A DNA stretch of 64,000 bases, taken from positions 2,969,501 to 3,033,500 of the forward strand of contig NZ_CP013949.1 in the NCBI RefSeq assembly GCF_000296215.2. The letters are read 5' to 3'. Under the pieces are notes generated by a model, which searched no databases, was not told the origin of the DNA, and saw only the letters and a program-made list of their open reading frames with translations. The DNA is from Bradyrhizobium sp. CCGE-LA001. Lineage in GTDB: Bacteria > Pseudomonadota > Alphaproteobacteria > Rhizobiales > Xanthobacteraceae. A program made the position numbers and the translations under genes. This document shows positions 25,435 to 34,542 of the stretch, piece by piece; the first letter of the stretch is position 1; every line of letters begins with the position of its first letter.

Positions 25435-26196
25435 ATGCTGCTACGCGGCAAGACTGCCATCATCACCGGCGCGGCCTCGCCGCGGGGCATCGGCCTCGCC
25501 GCTGCCCGCCGTTTTGCAGCGGAAGGCGCCCGGGTCGCCATCCTCGATATCGACGGCCCGGCTGCGGAGGCTGCTGCGCGCGGCCTCGAACCGGCCGGCA
25601 GCGAGCCGCATCTCGGCCTTGCCTGCAACGTCGCCGACAAGCAGGCCTGCATCAAGGCCGTGGAAGCCGTGATGGCCAAATTCGGCCAGATCGACATCCT
25701 CATCAACAATGCCGGCGTCACCCAGCCGGTCAAGCTTCTCGATATCACGCCGGAAGATTGGGACCGCATCCAGGACGTCAACCTCAAGGGCATCCTGTTC
25801 CTGTCGCAGGCGGTCATCCCGCATATGCGCAAGCGCAGAAGCGGATCGATCGCATGCATGTCGTCGGTCTCGGCCCAGCGCGGCGGCGGCATTTTCGGCG
25901 GACCGCATTATTCGGCGGCAAAGGCCGGCGTACTCGGGCTCGCCAAGGCAATGGCGCGTGAATTCGGGCCCGACGGCATCCGCGTCAACTGCGTGACGCC
26001 GGGCCTGATCGGCACCGACATCACCGCCGGCAAGCTCACCGACGAGATGCGCGCGAAGATCCTCGAGGGCATCCCGCTCGGCCGGCTCGGCGAGGCCGTC
26101 GACGTCGCGGGCATCTACACCTTCCTCGCCTCCGACCTGTCGGCCTACGTCACCGGCGCGGTCATCGACGTCAACGGCGGCATGCTGATCCACTGA
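25435..26196 (+). CDS. Short-chain dehydrogenase/reductase
   Basis: A 253-residue classical SDR. The cofactor motif is TGAASPRGIGLA (residues 11-22), the NNAG motif is INNAGVTQP, and the catalytic set is Ser in SSVSAQ with Tyr-x-x-x-Lys in YSAAKAG. Acidic Asp in AILDIDGP favours NAD. The C-terminal VTGAVIDVNGGMLIH is standard. The ATG at 25435 has AGGGAGGAG upstream. The substrate is probably a sugar or polyol, judging from the transketolase genes that follow after 20 bases. Confidence 0.88.
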   Translation: MLLRGKTAIITGAASPRGIGLAAARRFAAEGARVAILDIDGPAAEAAARGLEPAGSEPHLGLACNVADKQACIKAVEAVMAKFGQIDILINNAGVTQPVKLLDITPEDWDRIQDVNLKGILFLSQAVIPHMRKRRSGSIACMSSVSAQRGGGIFGGPHYSAAKAGVLGLAKAMAREFGPDGIRVNCVTPGLIGTDITAGKLTDEMRAKILEGIPLGRLGEAVDVAGIYTFLASDLSAYVTGAVIDVNGGMLIH

Positions 26197-26216
26197 GCGG
26201 GCAGGGAGAGACGATC

Positions 26217-27056
26217 ATGGCAACGCTCGCAAATGCGCCGACGCTGGCGCAGCGCGCCCGCAACATCCGCCGCAATGCCCTGCTGATGGGCGAGGTCCAG
26301 GGCCAAGGCTATATCGCCCAGGCGCTGGACATCGCCGACGTGCTGGCCGTCGCCTATTTTCACGCGATGCGATTTCGCGCCGAAGATCCCGCCTGGGAAG
26401 GCCGCGACCGTTTCCTGCTGTCGAACGGGCATTATGCGATCGCGCTCTATGCAGCCCTGATCGAGGCCGGGATCATTCCCGAGGCCGAGCTCGAAAGCTA
26501 CGGCTTCGACGACAGCCGCCTGCCGATGTCCGGCATGGCCTCCTATACGCCGGGCATGGAGATGTCCGGCGGCTCGCTCGGTCTCGGCCTTGCCATCGCC
26601 GTCGGCATGGCGCTCGGGCTGAAGCGCAAGAAATCCACCGCACGCATCTTCACGCTGTTCTCCGACGGCGAGCTGGACGAAGGCTCCAAATGGGAGGCCA
26701 TCATGTCGGCGGCCCACCACGAGCTCGACAACATCATCGCGATCGTCGACGTCAACAATCAGCAGGCCGACGGTCCGTCCGGGCAGATGCTCGGCTTCGA
26801 GCCGCTGGTCGACAAGCTGGAAGCGTTCGGCTGGTTCGTGCAGCGTGTCGACGGCAACGATCTCGACGCCGTCGTGGGCGCTTTCGATGCGGCGTTGGCG
26901 CATGCCGCACCGAAGCCGCGCATGATCGTCGCCGACACCTTGATGGGCAAGGGCGTTCCCTTCCTGGAGCAGCGCGAGAAGAACCATTTCATTCGGGTCG
27001 AGCCGCATGAATGGCAGCTCGCCCTGTCCGCCCTGAACGCGGGAGACCAGCCATGA
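26217..27056 (+). CDS. Transketolase, N-terminal subunit
   Basis: A 279-residue protein equal to the thiamine-diphosphate-binding (PP) half of transketolase. The motif FTLFSDGELDEGSKWEAIMSAAH ends with VDVNNQQADG, matching the GDG...N cofactor pattern with a Ser in place of the first Gly. Split transketolases are known in several sugar-degradation clusters. The active enzyme needs the following gene, which its stop overlaps by four bases. Confidence 0.88.
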   Translation: MATLANAPTLAQRARNIRRNALLMGEVQGQGYIAQALDIADVLAVAYFHAMRFRAEDPAWEGRDRFLLSNGHYAIALYAALIEAGIIPEAELESYGFDDSRLPMSGMASYTPGMEMSGGSLGLGLAIAVGMALGLKRKKSTARIFTLFSDGELDEGSKWEAIMSAAHHELDNIIAIVDVNNQQADGPSGQMLGFEPLVDKLEAFGWFVQRVDGNDLDAVVGAFDAALAHAAPKPRMIVADTLMGKGVPFLEQREKNHFIRVEPHEWQLALSALNAGDQP

Positions 27057-28063
27057 AGCCCGAGGGATCGCCGCCATCAGGAAAGCCCAGGCTGACCACC
27101 TCGGCGATGATCGCCTCGATCGCGGCGGAAGGGCAGCGCACCAGGCCGGCTCCGTTCGGCCACGCGATGGTCGAACTCGCCCGCAGCCGCGAGGACGTCG
27201 TCGGCATGACCGCCGATCTCGGCAAATACACCGACCTGCATATCTTCGCGCAGGCCTTTCCCGATCGCTACTACCAGATGGGTATGGCCGAGCAGCTGCT
27301 GTTCGGCGCGGCCTCCGGCCTTGCGGCGGAAGGCTTCATGCCGTTCGCGACGACCTATGCGGTGTTCGCCTCGCGCCGGGCCTACGACTTCATCCACCAG
27401 ACCATCGCGGAAGAAGACCGCAACGTGAAGATCGCCTGCGCGCTGCCCGGCCTGACCTCGGGCTACGGGCCGAGCCATCAGGCCGCCGAGGATCTCGCGC
27501 TGTTCCGCGCGATGCCCAACATGACGGTGATCGACCCCTGCGATGCGCACGAGATCGAGCAGATCGTGCCGGCCATCGCCGCGCATCGCGGGCCGGTCTA
27601 TATGCGGCTGCTGCGCGGACAGGTGCCGCTGGTGCTCGACGAATACAATTACCGCTTCGAGCTCGGCAAGGCCGCGCTGCTGCGCGACGGCACCGATGTT
27701 CTGATCATCTCGTCGGGGATCATGACCATGCGCGCGCTGGAGGCGGCCCAGGCTCTCTCGAATGATCGCGTCAACGTAGCCGTCCTGCACGTGCCGACGA
27801 TCAAGCCGCTCGACACCGAAGCGATCCTGCGCGAAGCGGGCAGGCCTCGCCGCCTCGTCGTCGTCGCCGAGAACCACACGGTGATCGGCGGCCTCGGCGA
27901 AGCCGTGGCGGCGCTGCTGATGCGCGCAGGCGTCCATCCCGCGTTCCGGCAGATCGGGCTTCCGGACGCGTTTCTCGCCGCCGGCGCACTGCCGACACTG
28001 CACGATCGCTACGGCATCTCGACCGCCGAAGTGACGCGGCAGATCAAGGAGTGGCTGCGCTGA
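27053..28063 (+). CDS. Transketolase, C-terminal subunit
   Basis: A 336-residue protein equal to the pyrimidine-binding and C-terminal halves of transketolase. The catalytic glutamate lies in YQMGMAEQLLFGAASGLA. The ATG at 27053 is coupled to the upstream stop (ATGA). With the SDR it suggests oxidation of a sugar followed by two-carbon transfer. Similar split enzymes act in branched-sugar (apiose) and other pentose pathways, but the substrate here is not determined. Confidence 0.88.
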   Translation: MKPEGSPPSGKPRLTTSAMIASIAAEGQRTRPAPFGHAMVELARSREDVVGMTADLGKYTDLHIFAQAFPDRYYQMGMAEQLLFGAASGLAAEGFMPFATTYAVFASRRAYDFIHQTIAEEDRNVKIACALPGLTSGYGPSHQAAEDLALFRAMPNMTVIDPCDAHEIEQIVPAIAAHRGPVYMRLLRGQVPLVLDEYNYRFELGKAALLRDGTDVLIISSGIMTMRALEAAQALSNDRVNVAVLHVPTIKPLDTEAILREAGRPRRLVVVAENHTVIGGLGEAVAALLMRAGVHPAFRQIGLPDAFLAAGALPTLHDRYGISTAEVTRQIKEWLR

Positions 28064-28072
28064 CAGCTGCCA

Positions 28073-28483
28073 TTACGACGGTTGCGGCGGATAGCGGTCG
28101 AACGTCGGCAGTTCGTGCGCGCGCTCCATCCAGCGCAGGCGCTCGGCCACCTGGATGTGCATCATCGGCGGCACGGCGTCGGGATCGTCGTAGGTCGCGC
28201 TCTGGATGTCGATCATCCCCGGCAGGATGTCGGCATTGACGTAAAACAAGCCAGTGCCGCAGTCGCTGCAAAAGTGCCGCCGGCCATGCTCGGAGGAGCG
28301 ATAGATCTTGGGCTCGCCCTTGGTCACCTTGAGCGCATTCTCGGTATACATCGTCCACCCGACGACTGGCGCGCCCGCGTGGAGCCGGCAGTCACGGCAG
28401 TGACACAGCGCGTGCACGATTGCCTCGCCCTCGACCTCATAGCGGATTGCGCCGCAGTGGCAGCCGCCAGTGATGGTGCTCAT
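28073..28483 (-). CDS. GFA family protein (glutathione-dependent formaldehyde-activating-like)
   Basis: A 136-residue zinc protein of the GFA/CENP-V family. Zinc ligands are visible in GGCHCGAIRY (Cys8, Cys10), LCHCRDCR and HFCSDCGTGLF. Most members have no proven substrate; a few act on glutathione adducts. It converges on the transketolase operon and looks independent. Confidence 0.88.
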   Translation of the reverse strand: MSTITGGCHCGAIRYEVEGEAIVHALCHCRDCRLHAGAPVVGWTMYTENALKVTKGEPKIYRSSEHGRRHFCSDCGTGLFYVNADILPGMIDIQSATYDDPDAVPPMMHIQVAERLRWMERAHELPTFDRYPPQPS

Positions 28484-28608
28484 GCGTTCCTCCCGATCAA
28501 AGCAGATTGCCGGGATCGATAACGCCGCAGACTCGCAGCTTCAACGGCTCATCGCTGGTTGCGATTGCGTCCTACTGTCGCGTGACAGCTGCTGCCACAT
28601 CGCTGACG

Positions 28609-29687
28609 TCAGGTTGATGCGGAGGACCTGTGAGTCCGGATCAAGCGGTGCTTCACCGTCTGCGCGATCGCGGCTGGCGCCTCGTCGGGGATGGCGAAGC
28701 AGGAGCTCGCGTTGATCTCGCACAGCACGTAGGTGTCGCGGCCGGCTGCATCCCGTGGCCCGTAGAGAAAGTCCGCATCCCAGATCACCGGAAGCGAGCC
28801 CTCGTCGATGCCGAGCGTCTCCATCATCCGCGGCGTCCATTCGTTCTCCATCGATCTCCGTAGGGCTGGAACGCCGGGGCATCCGGCCCGTGCATGATGC
28901 GCGGTCCCGGCTGCGCCTCAGGCGCATCGGGACCTTCCGGCGGCGGCGGGATCAGAGCCTTGATCAATTGATGCCCGAAGCCGGCAACCTTGGCTCCGCT
29001 CATGTAGCAGCGGATCATGCCGTCGGGCAGGCGAGCTTGATACGCCTGGTCGATGATGCAGCCGCCCCAGCCGAAATAGGGCTCGCAGCGCGCGATGAAG
29101 GCATCGAGCGGCATGTCCTCGGGCAGGCTGCCGCGCTGCGCATGCAGCACGCGTACGATGCCGTCGGCGTCGGATAGTAGCTCCACCTTCCAGACTCCCT
29201 GGCCGCCATTGCCGCGGTTCTGCTTCACCACGCGCGGGCTGCTCGCCTGCAGGCGTGAGGGAAATTCGGCACGGAATGCCGCAGCACTATCGTAGCGATG
29301 CGTGTCAGTGCCCCAGCCGAGATGTCGGGTTCGGTAGAGCACCTCCTTGACGCCCATCTTCAGGATGATGTCCGGATGTGCACTGATCCATGGTCCTTGC
29401 GCCGCGACGTCGTGCAGCAGGCCGTCAAGCTCGGCGCGCGTCTTGCCCTGATGAATCGGATCGACCCAAACGAGCACGCCGTCGACGCTGAGCAACTGGT
29501 CGCGAACCGCGTCGGCGACGCTCTCGTCGTAGATGACGGGTCGAGCCTCGATGCCGACGGCGGCGAGGGCTTCGAAGACGCGGACGAAGCGGCTGTTTTG
29601 CGGGGTCGCAACCCCGCGGGCGTCAGCATCTCCGCGCGAGAGGATGGCGACGATATTGCGGGATGAGGAGTGTCGTTCGGTGTCCAT
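28609..29687 (-). pseudogene. Cj0069-family (ATP-grasp-like) gene broken by a frameshift
   Basis: Translation from ATG 29687 runs 287 residues and then leaves the family pattern at FQPYGDRWRT, stopping at 28824. A second frame resumes with MENEWTPRMMETLGIDEGSL and VIWDADFLYGPRD and ends at 28609, so together they give about 360 residues. Adding one G to the GGG at 28863-28865 (a C in the coding strand) would read QPLRRSMENEW and restore one protein. The N-terminal part has VVKQNRGNGGQGVWKVE, the ATP-grasp loop. Either the gene is inactive or one base was lost in sequencing. Confidence 0.75.
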
Positions 29688-29884
29688 GCGCAAGCTCCAC
29701 GTATTGCGTGCTGCGCAGAGCTTGGACCGAAGTCTCACGGGGAGTCTGCTTCGTCCCCACGCGTCCAATGTATGTGAAATCGCCCAGTCGTTTCAAGATG
29801 GAGATTGGCGCAGTCGGTTCGGAGAGTGAACTGTTTCGTGATGCGGTGTGACCATGCGCCGTCGACAGTTCAATCTTCAGGAGT

Positions 29885-30685
29885 TCAAGCGTTTTCCGAT
29901 GCATCGCTGGCATCTTCCTCGTCGGCCTGGAGGATGGTTTCGGATAGCAGCGCGGCCGCTTTCTGAAGTGGACCTATGAACCGATCCAGTTCGGCGAAGC
30001 TCACGCGGGCCACGGGAACGGAGACGCCCAGGCACGCAATTAGTTCGCGATCCGGAGACAGGATCGGCACGGCGCAGCCAACGACCCCCCGCACATATTC
30101 TTCATTGGTCTTCGCCCAGCCGCGCTTGCGGGTTTCGTCGAGGACCTTCATCAGGCTTTCGATGTCGACGATGGTGGTCTCCGTGTATTTAGTGAGCGCG
30201 AGTGCATGGCACAGCTTCTCACGCGCGCGCTCCGGCAGCCGGCTCATGTAGATCTTGCCGGTCGAAGTGCAGTGGAGCGGCGCCGCTTCGCCCGGATTGA
30301 ATTGGAGACCCTGCGGTTGCGAGACGCGAACACTGTCGACATAGGCAACGACATTGTCGCGCACGACGCCGATCTCGCATTGCTCGCCGATTTCGGCCGC
30401 GACTGCGCGCAGCACGGCGTGCCGGCGCGCAGTGCGGAAGGCCGCGCCGATCACCTTGGCCGACAGCGTGACCAGTTGATTGCCGACGACGTAGCGCTTT
30501 GTGCCCACGGCCTTCTGCAGAAGCCCGCGCTGCTCGAGATTCCCGATCAGCCGGTGAGCGGTCGGTAGCGGCAGAGCCAGCGCATTGGCGATTTCCGCGA
30601 CTGAGACGGCTCTCACCTGACCGGCAACGTGGCCGACGATGGCGAATGCCCGGTCGAGCGGGCCGTCGGAATTGGCTTGTGGCAT
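29885..30685 (-). CDS. IclR family transcriptional regulator
   Basis: A 266-residue IclR protein. The N-terminal winged helix has ALPLPTAHRLIGNLEQRGLL, and the effector domain has GEAAPLHCTSTGKIYMS, with the C-terminal segment CAVPILSPDRELIACLGVSVP. IclR regulators bind small metabolites. It is divergent from an aminotransferase and an amino acid transporter and very likely controls them. Confidence 0.9.
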   Translation of the reverse strand: MPQANSDGPLDRAFAIVGHVAGQVRAVSVAEIANALALPLPTAHRLIGNLEQRGLLQKAVGTKRYVVGNQLVTLSAKVIGAAFRTARRHAVLRAVAAEIGEQCEIGVVRDNVVAYVDSVRVSQPQGLQFNPGEAAPLHCTSTGKIYMSRLPERAREKLCHALALTKYTETTIVDIESLMKVLDETRKRGWAKTNEEYVRGVVGCAVPILSPDRELIACLGVSVPVARVSFAELDRFIGPLQKAAALLSETILQADEEDASDASENA

Positions 30686-30721
30686 CTGTCCTCCGTGCGG
30701 ATATAGAAATTATCATTTTTC

Positions 30722-30732
30722 GGAATAATTCC
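30722..30732. promoter_or_regulatory. IclR operator candidate
   Basis: GGAAT-A-ATTCC is a perfect 11-base palindrome in an AT-rich stretch 37 bases before iclR and about 128 bases before the aminotransferase gene. IclR-family sites are often TTCC/GGAA-type palindromes. Function is inferred from position. Confidence 0.45.
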
Positions 30733-30860
30733 TATTGAAATATGAAAAACTTTCTCGACCGCGCTGGCGAGCTGCCCATATCGTTGGCGTTGCAGAACGG
30801 TGATCGGGATTTGTGCAGCGCGTCCATGCCTCTTCCGGGCGCGCTCATCAGGAGATTGGA

Positions 30861-32021
30861 ATGTCTCGCCATTACGACGTCGATGCCGTGCGGAAGGAAT
30901 TTCCAGCGGTCGAGCGCATCACCTATCTCGACTCCGGCTTCCAGACGCCGCTTGCACGTCCCGTCAGGGCGGCAATCGACCTCTTCCTTCGCGAGGGGTT
31001 TGAGACGGCCGGCCCGAAAAGCGTGTGGCTCGATCGGGTCGAGCAGACCCGGGAGAAGCTCGCGCGGTTTCTCGGCGTCGGCGCCGACGAGATCGCCTTC
31101 ACCAAGAACACCTCGGAAAGCATGAACATCGCAGCCAATGCGCTGCCCCTGCGCGCCGGCGACAAGGTGCTGATGATCCATGGCGATCATCCCAACAATG
31201 CCTATGCCTTCCTCAACCTGCGGCGAAAGGGCGTGTCGGTCGACTTCGTGCCGATGACGGAGGTCGTGAACGCCGACAGCCTTCGTCGCTATGTCGATGC
31301 GAGCACGCGGGCGATCTCGATGTCGCAGGTGACGTTCCACGCCGGCCATCGTTTCGACGTCGAAAGCATCGGCGCGCTCTGCGCGGAGAAGGGGCTCTTT
31401 TTCGTCGTCGACGTGATGCAGGCGATCGGCGTCGTGCCGATCGACGCAAAAGCGATGCGCGCGACCTTCATCGGGTCGGGCAGCCACAAGGGCCTCCTCG
31501 TGCCACAAGGGCTTGGTCTCTTGGTCTGGGAAAAATCCAGGACCGAGCTGGAGCCCGCCTATCTCGCCGCCGCGAGCCTAGCGGAGGTCCCGGCCGATCT
31601 CATTGCCCGGCCGGAGAAGCTCGAACTCGCCGCGAGCGCGCGCCGCTTCGAGCTCGGCAACTTCAATCTTCCGGCGATCCACGCGCTTGGGGCCTCCCTG
31701 GACATGATCGAAGCGCTGGGCGTGCAGAACATTCAGAGCCATTGCTTCGATCTCGGCGATCATCTCATCGCCGGGCTCGACGCGCTGAACGTTGGTCTCG
31801 TCGGTCCGCGCGAGCGGCGGCACCGCGCGCCGCATATCTACGTCATCGCGCTGCCTGCTGCCGAATGGCTCGGCCATTTCGAGCAGAACGGCATTCGTGT
31901 GTCGCCGGAGCGCGACGGCATTCGCGTGTCGTTCGGAATGTTCAACACGTTCGCCGATGTCGATCGCCTGATCGATGTCATCAAGCGGCGCGGCGTGAAG
32001 CCGTCATTCAGGGCTGCCTAG
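30861..32021 (+). CDS. Class V aminotransferase (PLP enzyme)
   Basis: A 386-residue fold-type I PLP enzyme of the class V group, which includes cysteine desulfurases, isopenicillin-N-epimerase-like proteins and serine-glyoxylate aminotransferases. The N-terminus (FPAVERITYLDSGFQTPL), the phosphate-binding FTKNTSESMNIAAN, and the PLP lysine in GSGSHKGLLVPQG fit. ATG 30861 follows CAGGAGATTGG. It precedes an ABC transporter for acidic amino acids and may process the imported compound. The reaction is not determined. Confidence 0.85.
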   Translation: MSRHYDVDAVRKEFPAVERITYLDSGFQTPLARPVRAAIDLFLREGFETAGPKSVWLDRVEQTREKLARFLGVGADEIAFTKNTSESMNIAANALPLRAGDKVLMIHGDHPNNAYAFLNLRRKGVSVDFVPMTEVVNADSLRRYVDASTRAISMSQVTFHAGHRFDVESIGALCAEKGLFFVVDVMQAIGVVPIDAKAMRATFIGSGSHKGLLVPQGLGLLVWEKSRTELEPAYLAAASLAEVPADLIARPEKLELAASARRFELGNFNLPAIHALGASLDMIEALGVQNIQSHCFDLGDHLIAGLDALNVGLVGPRERRHRAPHIYVIALPAAEWLGHFEQNGIRVSPERDGIRVSFGMFNTFADVDRLIDVIKRRGVKPSFRAA

Positions 32022-32047
32022 ACCGTTTTTCAGAAGGGGAGATGCAC

Positions 32048-32950
32048 ATGACTGGTTTTGCCCGTGTCTGGGGCGTTCTGTCCGGCCTTGCGGCCGCCGC
32101 CGCCTTTGCTGCACCGTCGATCGCGGCCGACAGTTCCACGCTCGCGAGGATCAAGTCGAGCGGGGCCATCACCATCGGTCATCGCGAGGCCTCCATTCCA
32201 TTCTCCTATCTCGGTCCCGATCAAAAGCCGATAGGCTTCTCGCTCGATCTCTGCGCGGCGATCGTCGACAGGGTCAAGACGGAGCTGAATCTGCCTAATC
32301 TCGCCGTCAAATATACGCCGGTGAACTCGTCCAACCGGATCCCGCTCATTCAAAGCGGCACCATCGACATCGAGTGCGGCGGCACGGCGAACGACAGGAA
32401 GCGACAGGAGCAAGTTTCGTTCTCGGTCGCCACCTTCGTCAGCCAGCCGCGCTGGCTGGTCAAGACGGATAGCGGCCTGAAGACGGCCGGCGATCTCAAG
32501 GGCAAGACGATCGTCGTCACCCAGGGCTCGAATGCAGTCGGCTTTGCGCAGGGCGTGAACGCGAAGGAGCAGCTGGGCTTCAACATCGTGCAGGCGAAGG
32601 ATCATGCCGAGTCCTTCCTGATGCTGAATACCGGCCGCGCGGCAGCCTTCATGGAGGACGACATCCTTCTTGCCGGCCTCAAGGCCGCAGCTCCGAAGCC
32701 AGATGCGCTGATCTTCCTCCCCGAGGGCTACGCCAAGATCTATTACGGCCTGATGTTCACCAAGGGCGATGCGCCCTTCAAGGCGCTGGTCGACGACGTC
32801 CTGTCTAAGCAGATGGCGTCGGGTCAGTTCGAAAAGACCTACGCGAAATGGTTCACGCGAGCGATTCCGCCCAAGGGGGAAAATCTCGCTTTCCCGCTGA
32901 CGGACGAGCTGAAGCAACGGATCGCCCATCCAAGCGACGCGGTCGATTAG
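32048..32950 (+). CDS. Amino acid ABC transporter binding protein, GltI-like
   Basis: A 300-residue periplasmic binding protein. The signal peptide covers about residues 1-26 (ending PSIAA). The mature part has IGHREASIPFSYL, SSNRIPLIQSGTIDIECGGT and a C-terminus AIPPKGENLAFPLTDELK typical of glutamate/aspartate binding proteins. Two ATGs lie at 32042 and 32048; AAGGGGAG ends right before the first, so the second, six bases away, is the better start. It opens a four-gene transport unit. Confidence 0.88.
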   Translation: MTGFARVWGVLSGLAAAAAFAAPSIAADSSTLARIKSSGAITIGHREASIPFSYLGPDQKPIGFSLDLCAAIVDRVKTELNLPNLAVKYTPVNSSNRIPLIQSGTIDIECGGTANDRKRQEQVSFSVATFVSQPRWLVKTDSGLKTAGDLKGKTIVVTQGSNAVGFAQGVNAKEQLGFNIVQAKDHAESFLMLNTGRAAAFMEDDILLAGLKAAAPKPDALIFLPEGYAKIYYGLMFTKGDAPFKALVDDVLSKQMASGQFEKTYAKWFTRAIPPKGENLAFPLTDELKQRIAHPSDAVD

Positions 32951-33018
32951 GCGGAGACCCACATCGCGGAATCTCTACGGGCTGATCCTCTCTCGCATCC
33001 GGAACTTCGAGGTGCGTC

Positions 33019-33813
33019 ATGTTTTCAGTGCTTTTTGAACAGACGGCGGATGGGCAGCGCTATATCGACTGGCTGTTGTCGGGCCTCGGCTGGACCCTGG
33101 CTCTGGCTTTCTTCGGCTGGTGGATTGCCTTTGCGGTCGGGATCGTCGTCGGCATCGGCCGCACGGTGCAGAATCGGGCTGTCGCGGCGCTTGCGCGGCT
33201 CTATGTCGAGATCTTCCGCAACATCCCCGTCCTGGTGCAGATGTTCCTCTGGTATTTCGTCTTGCCGGAGATCCTTCCCACGGCGCTCGGAAATGCGATC
33301 AAGCAGATTCCACCGCCTTGGGGATCGTTCTTTCCGGCGCTGATCTGCCTCGGGCTCTACACCGCGGCCCGTATTGCCGAGCAGGTCCGTGCGGGGATCG
33401 AGGCTCTGCCGAGAGGACAGACAGAGGCGGCGAGCGCGCTTGGGCTCAGCCTGTATCTGACCTATCGCCACATCATCGTGCCGCAGGCGCTTCGTCTGAT
33501 CGTGCCGAGCCTGACTAGCGAGGTGATGGGCATTTACAAGAACACCTCGGTCGCACTCACGATCGGACTGATGGAGTTGACGGCCCAGGCGCGCCAGATC
33601 AGCGAGGCGACGTTCCAGACCTTTACGGCCTTCGGCGCTGCAACGCTGATCTATCTCGCGCTGGCGCTGATCGCCTACCAGGGGATGGCCCTGATCGACA
33701 GGGCGGTGCGCATTCCCGGCACCACGCCAGCGGAGAATGCCGTCGAGCCGAGCCTCGCCGACGACGTCCAGAACGCCGAGGCCCTGCCCGAGGGGATGGA
33801 GATCGCGAAATGA
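33019..33813 (+). CDS. Amino acid ABC transporter permease, GltJ-like
   Basis: A 264-residue inner-membrane permease of the HisM/GltJ group with about five spans. The EAA loop is visible as RAGIEALPRGQTEAASALGLS. The C-terminal 35 residues are a polar extension. Its stop overlaps the next permease start by four bases (ATGA), so the two are co-made and probably form a heterodimer. Confidence 0.88.
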   Translation: MFSVLFEQTADGQRYIDWLLSGLGWTLALAFFGWWIAFAVGIVVGIGRTVQNRAVAALARLYVEIFRNIPVLVQMFLWYFVLPEILPTALGNAIKQIPPPWGSFFPALICLGLYTAARIAEQVRAGIEALPRGQTEAASALGLSLYLTYRHIIVPQALRLIVPSLTSEVMGIYKNTSVALTIGLMELTAQARQISEATFQTFTAFGAATLIYLALALIAYQGMALIDRAVRIPGTTPAENAVEPSLADDVQNAEALPEGMEIAK

Positions 33814-34505
33814 ACAGCCTCGACTTCTCGATCGTTCTTCAGGCGTGGCCCTATCTCTGGTCCGGCCTGCTGTTTTCGCTCGCGCTCACTGCGGTCGCCT
33901 TCGTGGTCGGCATGGTCCTCGGCACCTGCTTTGCGCTGTTGCAGCACTTCGAGGTGCCTGTGATCGGCAAGATCGTGCGCGGCTACATCGCCCTGGTCCG
34001 CTCGATCCCGCTGATCCTGGTCCTGTTCTGGTTCTTCTTCCTGGTGCCGATCGTGCTCGGTCATCTCGCCGGCAACGGCCGCCCGATCCCGATCGGCGCC
34101 ACCTGGACGGCCTTCATCACCTTCGGTCTGTTCGAGGCCGCCTACTATTCGGAGATCATCCGCGTCGGCCTGCGCGCCGTGAACCGCGGGCAGTTCGAGG
34201 CGTGCCAGGCGCTGGCATTGTCGACCTTCGAGACGTATCGCAGCGTGATCCTGCCGCAGGTGCTCCGCGTGGCGAGCCCGATCATCCTGAGCCAGACCAT
34301 CATCCTGTTCCAGGACACCTCGCTGGTCTACGTGCTCTCGCTCACCGACCTGCTCGGCGCAGCCTCGAAGCTTGCGCAGCTCAACGGCCGTCTCGTCGAG
34401 ATGTATCTCGTGATCGTCGTGGTCTATCTCGCGATCAGTTCGGCGGCATCGCAAGGCGTCGTGTTGCTGCGCAAGCGCTATGCGATTGCCGGAACGCGCC
34501 AATGA
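33810..34505 (+). CDS. Amino acid ABC transporter permease, GltK-like
   Basis: A 231-residue partner permease with about five spans and an EAA loop of RVGLRAVNRGQFEACQALALS. FQDTSLVYVLSLTDLLGAA is typical of GltK. It forms the membrane channel with the preceding protein. Confidence 0.88.
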   Translation: MNSLDFSIVLQAWPYLWSGLLFSLALTAVAFVVGMVLGTCFALLQHFEVPVIGKIVRGYIALVRSIPLILVLFWFFFLVPIVLGHLAGNGRPIPIGATWTAFITFGLFEAAYYSEIIRVGLRAVNRGQFEACQALALSTFETYRSVILPQVLRVASPIILSQTIILFQDTSLVYVLSLTDLLGAASKLAQLNGRLVEMYLVIVVVYLAISSAASQGVVLLRKRYAIAGTRQ

Positions 34506-34542
34506 GTGAGCGTACGAGACGTCCTGGTCCGGGGAGACGAAA

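Noticed and set aside
31025..32950. 641-codon forward frame ending in the GltI-like protein
   Set aside because: The first half is an out-of-frame reading of the aminotransferase gene; a signal peptide and ribosome site mark the real start at 32048.
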